From: Arthrobacter sp. efr-133-TYG-118
GTDB taxonomy: Bacteria; Actinomycetota; Actinomycetes; Actinomycetales; Micrococcaceae
NCBI RefSeq assembly: GCF_030209755.1
Contig: NZ_JARVRH010000002.1
Location: 62,001 to 126,000, forward strand
Direction of reading: 5' to 3'
DNA: 64,000 nucleotides
Positions 1-9,324 of the stretch are shown here, piece by piece. Within the stretch, counting starts at the first letter, position 1; each line of letters starts with the position of its first letter. A model generated the notes under the pieces. The model saw only the letters and a list, made by a program, of their open reading frames with translations, did no database searches and was not told the DNA's origin. The position numbers and the translations under genes are program-made.

Positions 1-92
1 GCCAGCACCTGGTTGCGGGTCAGTGCGTTGAAAAGAGTTGATTTGCCGACGTTGGGCAGTCCGACGATGCCAATAGTAAGAGCCACGAGCAT
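1..92 (-). CDS. ychF: Redox-regulated/ribosome-associated GTPase YchF (OLA1 family), 5' end only
   Basis: Only the first ~30 codons lie in the window; the gene runs off the left edge. The reading frame gives an N-terminus with the G1 (P-loop) motif GLPNVGKST followed by LFNALTRNQ, which is characteristic of the YchF/OLA1 branch of TRAFAC GTPases (ATP-preferring, ribosome- and proteasome-associated). The start is either the ATG at 92 or the in-frame GTG at 86, which would give MALTIGIVG, the usual N-terminus of the family; neither has a clear ribosome binding site. It is divergent from rmuC. Confidence 0.85.
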   Translation of the reverse strand, partial: MLVALTIGIVGLPNVGKSTLFNALTRNQVL

Positions 93-208
93 TGATTCTA
101 CCCGTTGTGTGCCCTTCTCCGCTTTGCGGGGGGAACCCAGGACCGGACGCCCGGGTGCCGTGAGCCGGCTTCGCTATATTGTCCGACCCCTATGCCAAGG
201 TTGGAGAC

Positions 209-1426
209 ATGGATGGTTTTGCAGTAATACTCGCTTTGTTCATGCTTCTTCTCGGAGCGGCCGCCGGGGTGGTGGCTGGCTTCCTCCTGTTTAGGCGCCG
301 CACTGCCGCGCTTGAAGAAGATTTCGACGGCGTCTCCGCCCGGCTTGCCGCGGTAAACGCCCAGTTTGCCGCCGCCGACGCCGAACGCCGGCTTCTGTTG
401 TCACAGAACCGTGAACTGAACGAGTCCAGGAACCAGGATGGCAGTGTGTTGCGCGCCCTTGCCCCTGTTGCCGAGAAGCTAACGGCCGTCCAGCAGCAGG
501 TCTCGCTTCTGGAGCGGGATCGTTTGGAGCAGTACGGCCAGCTTGCCCAGCAGCTCCAGGAAGCCCGACTGTCCGATGAACAGCTCCTGCGCTCCACCCA
601 CGCCCTGGCCTCGGCCCTTCGGTCGAACAGCGCAAGGGGCCAGTGGGGTGAAGTCCAGCTGCGCCGTGTGGTGGAGGCCGCCGGCATGCTGCGTCACGTC
701 GATTTTCACGAGCAGGTGCATTCCGCGTCCGCCGACAACGCCATCCGGCCGGACCTCGTGGTCCAGTTACCGGGTGGAAAGCAGCTGGTGGTGGACGCAA
801 AGGTTCCGTTGGCGTCCTACCTCGCCGCCCAGGAACAGGGCAACACGAGGCACCTGGCAGGGAACGGCGAGCAGTCTGTGGGCAACGCCGCGGATGCTTT
901 GCTCCTCGCGCACGCGAAGGCCCTCAAGTCCCACGTGGATGCCCTGGGGTCCAAGAAGTACTGGGACATCCCCGGCAACTCCCCCGAACTGGTGATCTGC
1001 TTCCTGCCCGCGGAATCCATCCTGGCCGCCGCACTCGAAGCGGACCCCGCCCTCTTGGACCACGCCTTGTCCCGGAACGTAGTGCTCGCGTCCCCCGGCA
1101 CCTTGCTGGCAGTTCTTAAGTCCGTCGCCTTCACCTGGCGCCAGGACGTCTTGACGGACAACGCCCGGGAACTCTTCGAGCTCGCCCGGCAGCTGTACGA
1201 ACGGATGGGCACTCTCGGCGACAACGTGGGCAAGCTGGGTTCATCGTTGAAGACCTCGGTGGATCGCTACAACGCACTCGTCGGAACCCTGGAAGCACGC
1301 GTCTTGCCGACGGCACGGAAACTCAATTCAATGGACACCGACGGTCTGGTGTCACCGTCCGCAGTGGAAGCAGTGCCGCGGGCGCTTGCCGCACCCGAAC
1401 TGATCGAAGGCGAATCCGCGGCCTAA
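209..1426 (+). CDS. rmuC: DNA recombination protein RmuC homologue
   Basis: 405 residues. An N-terminal membrane segment (about residues 3-25, rich in A/G/L/V) is followed by a coiled-coil stretch to about residue 130 and then the RmuC domain, including SARGQWGEVQLRRVVEAAGM, RPDLVVQLPGGKQLVVDAKVPL and the later ILAAALEADPALLDHAL. RmuC proteins are predicted membrane-anchored nucleases that limit inverted-repeat recombination; the biochemical role is not settled. The ATG at 209 is preferred over the upstream TTG at 179 because GGAG sits just before it and the protein then begins directly with the membrane anchor. It is convergent with ispH across a shared hairpin. Confidence 0.9.
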   Translation: MDGFAVILALFMLLLGAAAGVVAGFLLFRRRTAALEEDFDGVSARLAAVNAQFAAADAERRLLLSQNRELNESRNQDGSVLRALAPVAEKLTAVQQQVSLLERDRLEQYGQLAQQLQEARLSDEQLLRSTHALASALRSNSARGQWGEVQLRRVVEAAGMLRHVDFHEQVHSASADNAIRPDLVVQLPGGKQLVVDAKVPLASYLAAQEQGNTRHLAGNGEQSVGNAADALLLAHAKALKSHVDALGSKKYWDIPGNSPELVICFLPAESILAAALEADPALLDHALSRNVVLASPGTLLAVLKSVAFTWRQDVLTDNARELFELARQLYERMGTLGDNVGKLGSSLKTSVDRYNALVGTLEARVLPTARKLNSMDTDGLVSPSAVEAVPRALAAPELIEGESAA

Positions 1427-1441
1427 GACCGGCCTAGTAGG

Positions 1442-1476
1442 GGTCCGGGCCGGGCACAGGGTGCCGCGCCCGGACC
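1442..1476. terminator. Bidirectional hairpin between rmuC and ispH
   Basis: The perfect 9-bp inverted repeat GGTCCGGGC / GCCCGGACC (1442-1450 with 1468-1476) lies in the 54-bp gap between two convergent genes, with an inner GGGCAC/GTGCC stem. There is no long T run, as is common in high-GC actinobacteria. It probably ends transcription from both sides. Confidence 0.6.
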
Positions 1477-1480
1477 GGGA

Positions 1481-2566
1481 CTACGACGTTGGGCGGCTCC
1501 CGCGTCCGCCCAAGGCGCGTGTGACGTCTCCGGCTTCCTTGAGGGTGGCGCGCAGTTCCTTCGGCAGGGAGAACAGCAGGTCTTCTTCCGCCGTCACCAC
1601 CTCTTCAACCGCACCGTAGCCGTAGTCGGCCAGTAAGCGGAGAACGTCCTGGACCAGGACTTCGGGGACGGAAGCGCCGGAGGTGACGCCCACGGTGGCG
1701 ACGCCTTCGAACCAGCTCTCGTCGACCTCGTTCGCGAAATCGACCCGGTAGGAGGCCTTGGCGCCATACTCGAGCGCCACTTCGACGAGCCGTACGGAGT
1801 TGGAAGAATTCGCAGATCCCACCACGATCACGAGGTCAGCCTGCGGGGCAATCTTCTTGATGGCCACTTGCCGGTTGGTGGTGGCATAGCAAATGTCGTC
1901 GCTGGGCGGATCCTGCAATGTGGGGAACCGCTCCTTGAGCATCCGGACGGTCTCCATGGTCTCGTCGACGCTCAGGGTGGTCTGTGAAAGCCAGATGGTC
2001 TTCTCCGGATTGCGCACCGTGACCTTGTCCACTTCGTGCGGACCATTGATGATCTGGATGTGGTCCGGGGCTTCGCCCGCCGTTCCTTCCACTTCCTCGT
2101 GACCGTCATGGCCGATGAGGAGAATGTCGTAGTCTTCCTTGGCGAAGCGGACGGCTTCGCGGTGCACCTTGGTGACGAGGGGGCAGGTGGCATCGATGGT
2201 GCGCAGGCCGCGGTCTTCGGCCGACTGCACGACAGCCGGGGACACGCCATGGGCTGAGAAGATCACGAGGGCGCCTTCGGGTACCTCGTCCGTCTCTTCG
2301 ACGAAGATGGCACCCTTCTCCTCCAGCGAGGTGACCACGTGTACGTTATGTACGATCTGCTTGCGAACGTATACGGGTGGCCCATAGTGTTCCAGTGCCT
2401 TCTCCACTGCGATGACCGCGCGGTCGACACCTGCGCAGTATCCGCGGGGAGCCGCGAGCAAGACTCGCTTGGGGCCGGAGACCGGAGCGGCGGCCAGCAC
2501 CTCCCCCGGCGTCCGGCGCCTACGCGGGACAGAGGGCATCGGAATGGAAACTGCTGAGCTGGTCAT
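1481..2566 (-). CDS. ispH: 4-hydroxy-3-methylbut-2-enyl diphosphate reductase
   Basis: 361 residues, standard length. Last step of the MEP isoprenoid pathway: a [4Fe-4S] enzyme reducing HMBPP to IPP and DMAPP. The first cluster cysteine is in [15 protein letters not shown], the second in [15 protein letters not shown] and the third in [11 protein letters not shown]; the substrate-binding histidines are in VRKQIVHN and IFSAHGVSP, and the active-site glutamate lies in [10 protein letters not shown]. The C-terminus has [13 protein letters not shown], typical of IspH. The start overlaps the stop of the upstream membrane protein by 4 bp, so the two are probably translationally coupled. Confidence 0.97.
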   Translation of the reverse strand: MTSSAVSIPMPSVPRRRRTPGEVLAAAPVSGPKRVLLAAPRGYCAGVDRAVIAVEKALEHYGPPVYVRKQIVHNVHVVTSLEEKGAIFVEETDEVPEGALVIFSAHGVSPAVVQSAEDRGLRTIDATCPLVTKVHREAVRFAKEDYDILLIGHDGHEEVEGTAGEAPDHIQIINGPHEVDKVTVRNPEKTIWLSQTTLSVDETMETVRMLKERFPTLQDPPSDDICYATTNRQVAIKKIAPQADLVIVVGSANSSNSVRLVEVALEYGAKASYRVDFANEVDESWFEGVATVGVTSGASVPEVLVQDVLRLLADYGYGAVEEVVTAEEDLLFSLPKELRATLKEAGDVTRALGGRGSRPTS

Positions 2567-3453
2567 CCCTCCATGCTACCGGCAGCGTTCGCACGCACGC
2601 TCGGCCCGGCCTTGCGTGAGAAGATCGCACCGAGCAGGCCAAGAAGCGCAAGCACTCCCGCGGCAATCCACGCGATGGTGATCCAGCGGGTGAAATTGTC
2701 GACCGATGCCGCCACCAACTCCCGCGCGAAAAGGCCGCCTGTGGCGGTTCCGCCCAAGCCCGCATCTCCTGCGCCCTTCAGCACCGTCGTAGCCACTTGC
2801 CACAGCGCTGCGACTGCGGCCAAGCCCAGTCCGGCGAACAAGACAAGCACGCCCCTGCGTTTCGCGGCAAGCAGCCCCAGGACAAACAGCAGGACGGCGC
2901 CAAGGCCTGGAATCCACCACATCGGCGCGTACGCGGCGATCGCGTCTACCTGCTGGCGCTGGGCAGGGCCTCCGATGTTGATCAGCGTGGAGTCCGGCGT
3001 CGCGATGGGGAGGCCGGTTGCCGCGTGCAGCCGGTCAGCAGCCAGCTTGACCAAGGGCCCGACGTCGAGCACCAAGGACGTTCCCGCGGTCGAGTTCCCG
3101 GGGCCCGCATTGCCTGCGAAATTCAGTTGGTGGCTCCGGCGTACGGTTTCATTCCACGCTTGCGGGTATTCGGGCCACGTGGACATTGCGGTGGCCGCAT
3201 CCTTGAGGAAAGTGGCGCCAAGTTGCTCCACCTGCGCCGGCAGATTGATTTTGGATTCCAGGCTTGCGACGGCGGTGGCCGCCAGGCGCGACTGGAATGC
3301 TTGGTCCTTCCCGATCGAAGAGGTGAGCGCCACAAATCCGTCTTCCCTGACGATATTGGCCTCCGTCCAGGCCATAGGGACAGCGATTCCTGTGAGCAGA
3401 AGGGCAAAGATCACTGCGATTGCAGAAATGAACGTACGCAATGGATTCCTCAA
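2563..3453 (-). CDS. Conserved membrane protein, function unknown, upstream of ispH
   Basis: 296 residues. An N-terminal membrane segment (about 7-29) is followed by a ~150-residue extracytoplasmic region ([20 protein letters not shown] onward). Three or four further membrane segments occupy the C-terminal half ([56 protein letters not shown]). I do not recognise a family with a known function. The 4-bp overlap with ispH suggests co-expression. The upstream region contains a 17-bp tandem repeat, and xseA is divergent. Confidence 0.75.
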   Translation of the reverse strand: MRNPLRTFISAIAVIFALLLTGIAVPMAWTEANIVREDGFVALTSSIGKDQAFQSRLAATAVASLESKINLPAQVEQLGATFLKDAATAMSTWPEYPQAWNETVRRSHQLNFAGNAGPGNSTAGTSLVLDVGPLVKLAADRLHAATGLPIATPDSTLINIGGPAQRQQVDAIAAYAPMWWIPGLGAVLLFVLGLLAAKRRGVLVLFAGLGLAAVAALWQVATTVLKGAGDAGLGGTATGGLFARELVAASVDNFTRWITIAWIAAGVLALLGLLGAIFSRKAGPSVRANAAGSMEG

Positions 3454-3548
3454 GTTTGAAGTACCGCAATACCAGGCGGGGCGACGACGAGTAAATGTCG
3501 GTCATGCATGCTACAAGGTATGGATAGAGTTGGAAGCCTGCCACCGTC

Positions 3549-3582
3549 TTTTCGATAGCAAAATCTTTTCGGTAGCAAAATT
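3549..3582. repeat. 17-bp tandem direct repeat in the ispH/xseA divergent promoter region
   Basis: Two adjacent copies of a 17-mer, TTTTCGATAGCAAAATC at 3549-3565 and TTTTCGGTAGCAAAATT at 3566-3582, differ at two positions; a weaker third copy (TCAGTAGCA) follows in phase. The repeat is AT-rich for this genome and lies between two divergent genes, so it may bind a regulator or overlap promoters. No known operator is recognised. Confidence 0.55.
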
Positions 3583-3678
3583 TCAGTAGCACTGACAGCA
3601 GCAGTGCTTCCTGCACCCCTTAGCAAAGTACCAGCGAGGACGGAACCATGCACCAGCCACCAGCAGGAGGCTACCCGC

Positions 3679-5073
3679 GTGTCCCATGATGCTGTACCGG
3701 GCGGCGCGCCACGGGCGTTGCCGATTTCTGGATTCCCAAACCGGGAAGCCCAGGAAGAAGAGCCCGCCGGAGGAGAATCCACGAAGGCAGAGTCGACCCT
3801 GCCCGCGACGGCGTCGGAGACAAGTCCCGACAATCCTTGGCCGCTGCAGCTGCTATCCCGCAAGCTCAAGACCCACATAGAACGGGCCCCGGCCGCGTGG
3901 ATCGAGGGCCAGGTCATCGAACTCAACCGTCGCGGCGGCAGCGCTTTCGTGACGCTGCGGGACACCGACGCCGAAATCTCCTTGCCCGCGTCGCTGTGGT
4001 CCAACGTCCTGGACCGCCAGAAGATGCCGCTCGAGCGTGGCTCACGCGTCGTGGCCTTGGTGAAACCTGAATTCTGGCTCAAGACCGGTCGGCTCAACAT
4101 GTCGATCAAGGACATCCGTCCCGTCGGCCTCGGCGATCTCCTCGCGAGAATCGAGCGCTTGCGCCAGGCCCTTGGCGCCGAGGGGCTGTTTTCAGACTCT
4201 AGGAAGAGGCGGCTGCCCCTGCTCCCCCACAGGATCGGGCTCATCACCGGCCGCGATTCGGACGCCAAGAAAGACGTCCTGCGCAACGCGGCCCTTCGCT
4301 GGCCCGCCGTCGAATTCGCCGTCCGGGAGGTCGCCGTCCAAGGTGTCACCGCAGTCGGTCAGATCCTGGCTGCACTTAAGGAACTCGACGCCGATCCGCA
4401 CGTGGATGTAATCGTGATCGCCCGCGGTGGCGGAGCCTTGGAAGATCTGCTTCCATTCAGCAACGAAGATCTGGTCCGGGCAGTATCCGCAGCGGCCACT
4501 CCGGTAGTCAGTGCGATCGGCCATGAAGCCGACCATCCCATCCTGGACGATGTCGCCGACCTTCGCGCCTCCACGCCCACCGACGCCGCGAAGAGGATCG
4601 TCCCAGACGTCGTCGAGGAACTTGCAAGGGTACGTCAGGCCCGCGAGCAGCTACGCCGCGGCGTGGGACGCCTCGTGGACCGCGAAACGGACCGACTCCA
4701 CGCGCTGAGATCACGCCCTGTGCTGGCGTCCCCCGAGGGAATGGTCACCGCACGGGAAGAGGACGTCGAACGGCTCCGGAGACATGCCCACACCGCGGTA
4801 AGTTCCGCAGTTATCCGTGCACTTGACCAGGTGCACCACCTCCGTGCACAGGTAAGGGCATTGTCTCCCCAAAAAACACTGGACCGCGGCTACGCCGTGG
4901 TCCAGGTTACGGGAGCGGACGGGGTCGGCCACGATGTCGTCCGGAGCCCGGACCAAGCCCCTGACGGTACGGAGTTGACCCTCCGGTTGGCGGAAGGCCG
5001 CCTTGCCGCCGTGTCTTCCGGAGCCGCCGCAGCTGCCGGACAACCTAGCAAGCACCAGCAAAATGAGGACTAA
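3679..5073 (+). CDS. xseA: Exodeoxyribonuclease VII large subunit
   Basis: 464 residues from the GTG at 3679, chosen because AGGAGG lies 8 bp upstream; an in-frame GTG at 3604 has no such site. Large subunit of the bidirectional single-strand exonuclease. An N-terminal OB fold (IEGQVIELNRRGGSAFVTLRD) is followed by the catalytic domain with GLITGRDSDAKKDVL, DVIVIARGGGALEDLLPFSNE and VVSAIGHEADHPI, and then a coiled-coil region with C-terminal LDRGYAVVQ. The first ~60 residues are a low-complexity acidic extension. It is followed after 3 bp by xseB. Confidence 0.95.
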   Translation: MSHDAVPGGAPRALPISGFPNREAQEEEPAGGESTKAESTLPATASETSPDNPWPLQLLSRKLKTHIERAPAAWIEGQVIELNRRGGSAFVTLRDTDAEISLPASLWSNVLDRQKMPLERGSRVVALVKPEFWLKTGRLNMSIKDIRPVGLGDLLARIERLRQALGAEGLFSDSRKRRLPLLPHRIGLITGRDSDAKKDVLRNAALRWPAVEFAVREVAVQGVTAVGQILAALKELDADPHVDVIVIARGGGALEDLLPFSNEDLVRAVSAAATPVVSAIGHEADHPILDDVADLRASTPTDAAKRIVPDVVEELARVRQAREQLRRGVGRLVDRETDRLHALRSRPVLASPEGMVTAREEDVERLRRHAHTAVSSAVIRALDQVHHLRAQVRALSPQKTLDRGYAVVQVTGADGVGHDVVRSPDQAPDGTELTLRLAEGRLAAVSSGAAAAAGQPSKHQQNED

Positions 5074-5076
5074 GAA

Positions 5077-5319
5077 ATGACAGCAGAAAACACATCCCCT
5101 GCGGCCGAGGCATCCGCTGAGGACCTGGACGCTCTCAGTTACGAGGAAGCCCGTGAGCAGCTCATGGCTGTGGTTGGCCGCCTTGAAGCCGGCGGAGCAA
5201 GCCTTGAGGAATCACTCGCCCTCTGGGAACGCGGCGAGGCTTTGGCAAAGCGCTGCGAAGAGTGGTTGGAGGGTGCCCGCAGGAGGCTGGCCGCCGCCCG
5301 GAGCGAGAACGAGCAATAG
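5077..5319 (+). CDS. xseB: Exodeoxyribonuclease VII small subunit
   Basis: 80 residues. The core LSYEEAREQLMAVVGRLEAG, then GASLEESLALWERGEALAKRCEEWL, is the XseB helical hairpin that coats the large subunit's coiled coil. Length and the position 3 bp after xseA fit a two-gene operon. It is convergent with the PPK2 gene 20 bp away, with no obvious terminator between them. Confidence 0.95.
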   Translation: MTAENTSPAAEASAEDLDALSYEEAREQLMAVVGRLEAGGASLEESLALWERGEALAKRCEEWLEGARRRLAAARSENEQ

Positions 5320-5339
5320 CGAGGATTTGCAAAGGCCCC

Positions 5340-6194
5340 TTAGGATTGGACGGCCATCGCCCGTTCCGCCGACACGTCAAAATCGGCTTTCGGCCAGCTC
5401 AGGTCCAGCTTCCCGAGGGCCTCGAGGAGAAGCTCCTGGACCGCGATTCTCGCAAACCACTTCTTGTTTGCTGGAACCACATACCAGGGCGCCACATCTG
5501 TTGATGTTTTCTCGAAGACCCGTTGATAGGCGTCCATATAGGAATCCCAAAACGCGCGTTCCTTGAGATCGTCCGTGCTGTACTTCCAGTGCTTGGACGG
5601 GTCATCCAATCGCGCCAGCAGGCGCGTTTTTTGTTCATCGCGGCTGATGTTAAGCATGACCTTGACGATCGCCGTGCCTTGTCCGGCGAGGCGTGCCTCG
5701 AACTCGTTGATGGCCGCGTAGCGCCGTTCCAGTTCAGCGTGATTGGCCCAACCGTGCACTCGGTGTATCAGCACGTCCTCGTAGTGGGATCGGTCAAAAA
5801 CGCCGACGAATCCGGCGTCGGGCAAGGCCCTCTCGACCCGCCAGAGGAAATCGTGGGCTTTCTCCTCGTCCGTTGGAGCCTTGAACGGAGCAACCTTGAC
5901 ACCTTGGGGATCCATTGATCCGACGACGTGCTCAACGATCCCGCCTTTGCCTGCGGTATCCATGGCTTGGAGGATCAACAGCACACGTTTGGAGCTGCCA
6001 AATTTTCCCTCGGCAAAGAGCATCTCCTGCAGCACGTCCAAACGACCGTCCTGCGCTTCCAGCAAGGCGACGCCGTCAGGCTTCTTGCCCTTGTAGCCGG
6101 GCGTCGATCCGGGGTCTACTGCGTCCAGCGAGAATCCTGGCCCGGCCTTCAAGATCGTGGATACCTGCTTGGTAAACTCCTTGATCCCGGCCAT
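5340..6194 (-). CDS. Polyphosphate kinase 2 family protein (PPK2)
   Basis: 284 residues, one PPK2 domain. The Walker A-like loop is LLILQAMDTAGKGG (about residues 72-85), the lid region includes VFDRSHYEDVLIHRVHGW, and the C-terminal part has WYVVPANKKWFARIAV. PPK2 enzymes move phosphate between polyphosphate and nucleotides. The single-domain layout with GFSLDAVDP at the N-terminus resembles enzymes that phosphorylate nucleoside mono- or diphosphates with polyP, but I cannot assign AMP versus ADP preference by eye. It appears monocistronic, downstream of the aminotransferase on the same strand. Confidence 0.9.
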   Translation of the reverse strand: MAGIKEFTKQVSTILKAGPGFSLDAVDPGSTPGYKGKKPDGVALLEAQDGRLDVLQEMLFAEGKFGSSKRVLLILQAMDTAGKGGIVEHVVGSMDPQGVKVAPFKAPTDEEKAHDFLWRVERALPDAGFVGVFDRSHYEDVLIHRVHGWANHAELERRYAAINEFEARLAGQGTAIVKVMLNISRDEQKTRLLARLDDPSKHWKYSTDDLKERAFWDSYMDAYQRVFEKTSTDVAPWYVVPANKKWFARIAVQELLLEALGKLDLSWPKADFDVSAERAMAVQS

Positions 6195-6244
6195 GTCGAC
6201 GTCCCCTCTGGTCCGGCCGCATTCGTCGCGGCTTGCACAACAGG

Positions 6245-7465
6245 CTAGTTGCCTTGGTACCGCCCAAGGAAGTCCGCCATGCGGCCAATCGCTTCTTCAA
6301 TATCCTTCACGTTCGGCAGGGTCACCATGCGGAAGTGGTCAGGACGCACCCAGTTGAAGGCCCGTCCGTGTGAGACGAGGATCTTTTGCTCCTTGAGAAG
6401 GTCGAGCACGAATTTCTCGTCGTCGCGGATGTGATAGACCTCGGGGTCCAACTTCGGGAACAGATAGAGGGCACCCCTGGCCTGTTGTGTGCTGACGCCG
6501 GGTATGGCGTTGAGAAGATCGTAGGCCTTGTTCCGCTGTTCAAGGAGCCTGCCGCCGGGCAGGATGAGATCGTTGATGCTCTGATGGCCACCGAGGGCGG
6601 TCTGGATGGCATGCTGCGCGGGCACGTTGGCGCACAGACGCATGTTGGCCAGCAGGTTGATGCCCTCAAGGTAGTCCGCGGCGTCCTTCTTGGGTCCGGA
6701 GATGGCCATCCACCCGGCGCGGTAGCCACACACCCGGTAGGCCTTGGACAATCCACTGAACGTCAGGCAGAGCACGTCGTCGCCGGTGAGTCCGGCAAGA
6801 TTCACGTGGACCGCGTCTTCGTAAAGGATCTTCTCGTAGATCTCATCGGCGAACACCACAAGGCCATGCTTTTCGGCGAGGGCCACGATCTTCTTGAGGG
6901 TCTCCTCCGGGTACACGGCACCCGTGGGGTTGTTGGGGTTGATGACCACGATGCCCTTGGTTTGAGGCGTGATCTTCGATTCCATGTCCTCAAGGTCGGG
7001 CTGCCAGCCTGATTCCTCGTCGCACAGATAGTGGACCGGACGTCCGCCGGCCAGTGCCACCGAGGCGGTCCAAAGCGGGTAGTCGGGAGTGGGGATAAGG
7101 ATCTCATCTCCCACTTCGAGCAAGGCCATGAGCGACATGGTGATGAGCTCGCTGACGCCGTTGCCAAGGTAGATGTCGTCAACGTGGATATTTTGGATGC
7201 CGCGGGTCTGGTAGTACTGCGAGACGGCGGTGCGGGCAGAGAAAATTCCGCGTGAATCGCTGTATCCCTGGGCATGGGGCAGATGGCGGATCATGTCCAC
7301 CAATATCGCGTCCGGCGCTTCGAATCCGAACGGTGCCGGGTTTCCGATATTCAGTTTGAGGATGCGGTGACCCTCTGCCTCCATCTGCTGGGCGGCCTGA
7401 AGAATCGGTCCACGGATGTCGTAAAGGACATTATGAAGCTTGGTGGACTGCTTGAATTCTGCCAT
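6245..7465 (-). CDS. Alanine-type pyridoxal-phosphate aminotransferase (class I/II)
   Basis: 406 residues, fold-type I. Visible motifs are LNIGNPAPFGFE near the N-terminus, GVSELITMSLMAL, VVINPNNPTGAVY, the aspartate of VFADEIYEKILY, the Schiff-base lysine in FSGLSKAYRVCGYRAGW, and the carboxylate-binding arginine in FRMVTLPN near the end. The pattern matches the AlaA/AlaT glutamate-pyruvate transaminases, including the N-terminal STKLHNVLYDIRGP. The expected reaction is pyruvate + glutamate to alanine + 2-oxoglutarate; substrate range is inferred from family only. Confidence 0.9.
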   Translation of the reverse strand: MAEFKQSTKLHNVLYDIRGPILQAAQQMEAEGHRILKLNIGNPAPFGFEAPDAILVDMIRHLPHAQGYSDSRGIFSARTAVSQYYQTRGIQNIHVDDIYLGNGVSELITMSLMALLEVGDEILIPTPDYPLWTASVALAGGRPVHYLCDEESGWQPDLEDMESKITPQTKGIVVINPNNPTGAVYPEETLKKIVALAEKHGLVVFADEIYEKILYEDAVHVNLAGLTGDDVLCLTFSGLSKAYRVCGYRAGWMAISGPKKDAADYLEGINLLANMRLCANVPAQHAIQTALGGHQSINDLILPGGRLLEQRNKAYDLLNAIPGVSTQQARGALYLFPKLDPEVYHIRDDEKFVLDLLKEQKILVSHGRAFNWVRPDHFRMVTLPNVKDIEEAIGRMADFLGRYQGN

Positions 7466-7521
7466 TCATCAAATATGCCATACCGGGGATGTACTTCAGT
7501 TGAGACATCACTCACATTCAC

Positions 7522-7567
7522 GACGACGGCGGCGAGGCCCCCAAAAGGGTTCCTTGCCGCCGTCGTC
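7522..7567 (-). terminator. Long-stem terminator after the betaine transporter operon
   Basis: A 16-bp stem (7522-7537 with 7552-7567) has one G-T wobble. The loop itself contains CCC/GGG. It lies between the last transporter gene and the aminotransferase, both on the minus strand, so it probably insulates the two units. Confidence 0.65.
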
Positions 7568-7636
7568 CTTTGCAGGGGCCTCCGCCGCCGAGGGTTCCCT
7601 GGACGAGCGGAGCGAGGCGAGGGAGGCGGTGGGGAC

Positions 7637-8581
7637 TTACTTCACGATCCCTTTGTCCTTGAGCCAAGCGGCCGCAGCGTCCTTGGGGTTCTGCTTTTGG
7701 TTGCCGCTGACTGCCCGGTTGAGGTTGATGAGGTCGTCCGTAGTGAGGATCTTGGATACGTTGTTGAGGGCTGCCTTCGCCTTGTCCGTCATCTTGGCCA
7801 TGTTGTACAGCGGGAGGACCTGCTGGGCCTTGAAGTTGTTCTTGGGATCATCCAGTACCACCAGGGCGTTGTCCTGGATGGACGGCGTGGTGGTGTAGAT
7901 GTCGGCAACCTGGACGTCGTTGGAAAGCAGGGCCTGCAGCGTGAGGTTACCGCCGCCGTCGCTAAACGGCTTCAGGCCCTTGAGCACGCAGTTGTAGTTG
8001 GCTTTGAGGCCCGGGAACCCATAGGCGCGGGTCTCAAAGGTTGCCGGTGCCGCCATCGTGAAGTCCCCACAGACCTTGGCCAGGTCTTCGATGGACTTGA
8101 GCTGGTACTTCTCCGCCGTGGCCTTCGTGACAACCATGGCGTCCTTGTCTTCAGCCTTGGCGGGGTCGAGCACTCCCAGGCCCTGTGGAAGCTTTCCGGG
8201 CAGCGCCTTGTAGACGTCATCAGCCGAGACTTGCGTGGCGTTGGCATCCAGGTAGGACAGCAGGTTGCCGGAATAGTCGGGGGCGAGGTCGATCGAACCG
8301 TCTTGCACGGCCTTGAAGTAGATTTCGCGGGATCCGATATTGGGCTTCGTGGTAGCGGTGACGCCGGCGGCGTTCAGTGCTCCGGCGTAGATTTCGGCGA
8401 TGACCTGGCTCTCGGGGAAATCTGCCGAGCCCACGGTGAGCGAGCCGCCGGCCCCGGAGGGGGCGCTGGTGGACGGGGTGGACAGCGGGCTGCCGCCACA
8501 TGCGCTCAGAGCAAGCGCAATGCCGACTCCGGCCGCTAGGCCGCCGAGCCCGCGGCGGGTCAGGGTGACGGGTTGCTTCAT
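7637..8581 (-). CDS. Glycine betaine/choline-type ABC transporter substrate-binding lipoprotein
   Basis: 314 residues. A twin-arginine-like start is followed by a hydrophobic segment and the lipobox ALSAC at about residues 24-28, so the mature protein is membrane-anchored. The body begins LTVGSADFPESQVIAEIYAGAL and carries IDLAPDYSGNLLSYLD and VADIYTTTPSIQDNALVVLDD, typical of OpuAC/ProX-like binding proteins of the OpuC/OsmF type. It is last in the four-gene operon and overlaps the upstream permease by 4 bp. Glycine betaine, choline or carnitine are likely ligands; the aromatic-box residues cannot be assigned without a structure. Confidence 0.9.
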   Translation of the reverse strand: MKQPVTLTRRGLGGLAAGVGIALALSACGGSPLSTPSTSAPSGAGGSLTVGSADFPESQVIAEIYAGALNAAGVTATTKPNIGSREIYFKAVQDGSIDLAPDYSGNLLSYLDANATQVSADDVYKALPGKLPQGLGVLDPAKAEDKDAMVVTKATAEKYQLKSIEDLAKVCGDFTMAAPATFETRAYGFPGLKANYNCVLKGLKPFSDGGGNLTLQALLSNDVQVADIYTTTPSIQDNALVVLDDPKNNFKAQQVLPLYNMAKMTDKAKAALNNVSKILTTDDLINLNRAVSGNQKQNPKDAAAAWLKDKGIVK

Positions 8582-9324
8582 GCGGTACCTCCTTGAACGG
8601 CAGCCCCTGCTGGTGCGGCGGCTGCGAGATCTCCGGCGGCCTTGTGGCCGCCGTTGGAATCGGTGGAAAGTCCGGGCGGGAGGAGGATCCTCTGCGCCAT
8701 GGCCAGAATGAGGTCGACGGCGATTGCCAACGCCGCGATGAGCAGTGACCCGCCGAGCATGCGGGGGAAGTCCTGAAGGACCAATCCGTCAAAAAGATAA
8801 CGCCCCAAGCCTCCCAGCGGAAGGTACGCCACCACGGAAACCGTTGCGATGACCTGGAGGACCGCCGTGCGGATGCCGCCGAACATGACCTGGAGTCCGT
8901 TGGGCAGCTCCACGCGGAACAAGATCTGGAGTTCTGTCATGCCCATGGCCCGGGCTCCATCAACCACCGTTGGATCGACGCTCGAAATCCCGGCGTAGGT
9001 CCCGGCCAGGAGAGGCGGCACCGTCAAGATGACCAGGGCCCAGACGGGAGGCATGAGTCCGCTTCCAGCCAACAGCGCAAAGAGGACAAGCAGGCCGAGG
9101 GTGGGGAGGGCCCGCAAGGCGCCGGCGAACGCCACGGCCACGACGCGTCCGTGTCCCGTGTGGCCGATGAAGAGGCCCACCGGCACCGCGATGGCCGCGG
9201 CAATCACCAAGACCAGCCCGGAGTACTGCAAGTGTTCCAGGAGCCTCGTGGCGATTCCGCCGCTTCCTGACCAGTGAGCCGGATCCGTGAGCCATGCAAG
9301 GGTGTCAACGAAGATATTGCTCAT
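8578..9324 (-). CDS. Betaine-type ABC transporter permease (second)
   Basis: 248 residues with five or six membrane segments. The EAA-like coupling loop is around TVVDGARAMGMTELQILFRVELPNGLQVM, typical of OpuCB/OpuCD permeases. A proline-bearing extension follows the last membrane helix. The gene overlaps its neighbours by 4 bp on both sides, giving tight translational coupling in the operon. Confidence 0.92.
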   Translation of the reverse strand: MSNIFVDTLAWLTDPAHWSGSGGIATRLLEHLQYSGLVLVIAAAIAVPVGLFIGHTGHGRVVAVAFAGALRALPTLGLLVLFALLAGSGLMPPVWALVILTVPPLLAGTYAGISSVDPTVVDGARAMGMTELQILFRVELPNGLQVMFGGIRTAVLQVIATVSVVAYLPLGGLGRYLFDGLVLQDFPRMLGGSLLIAALAIAVDLILAMAQRILLPPGLSTDSNGGHKAAGDLAAAAPAGAAVQGGTA

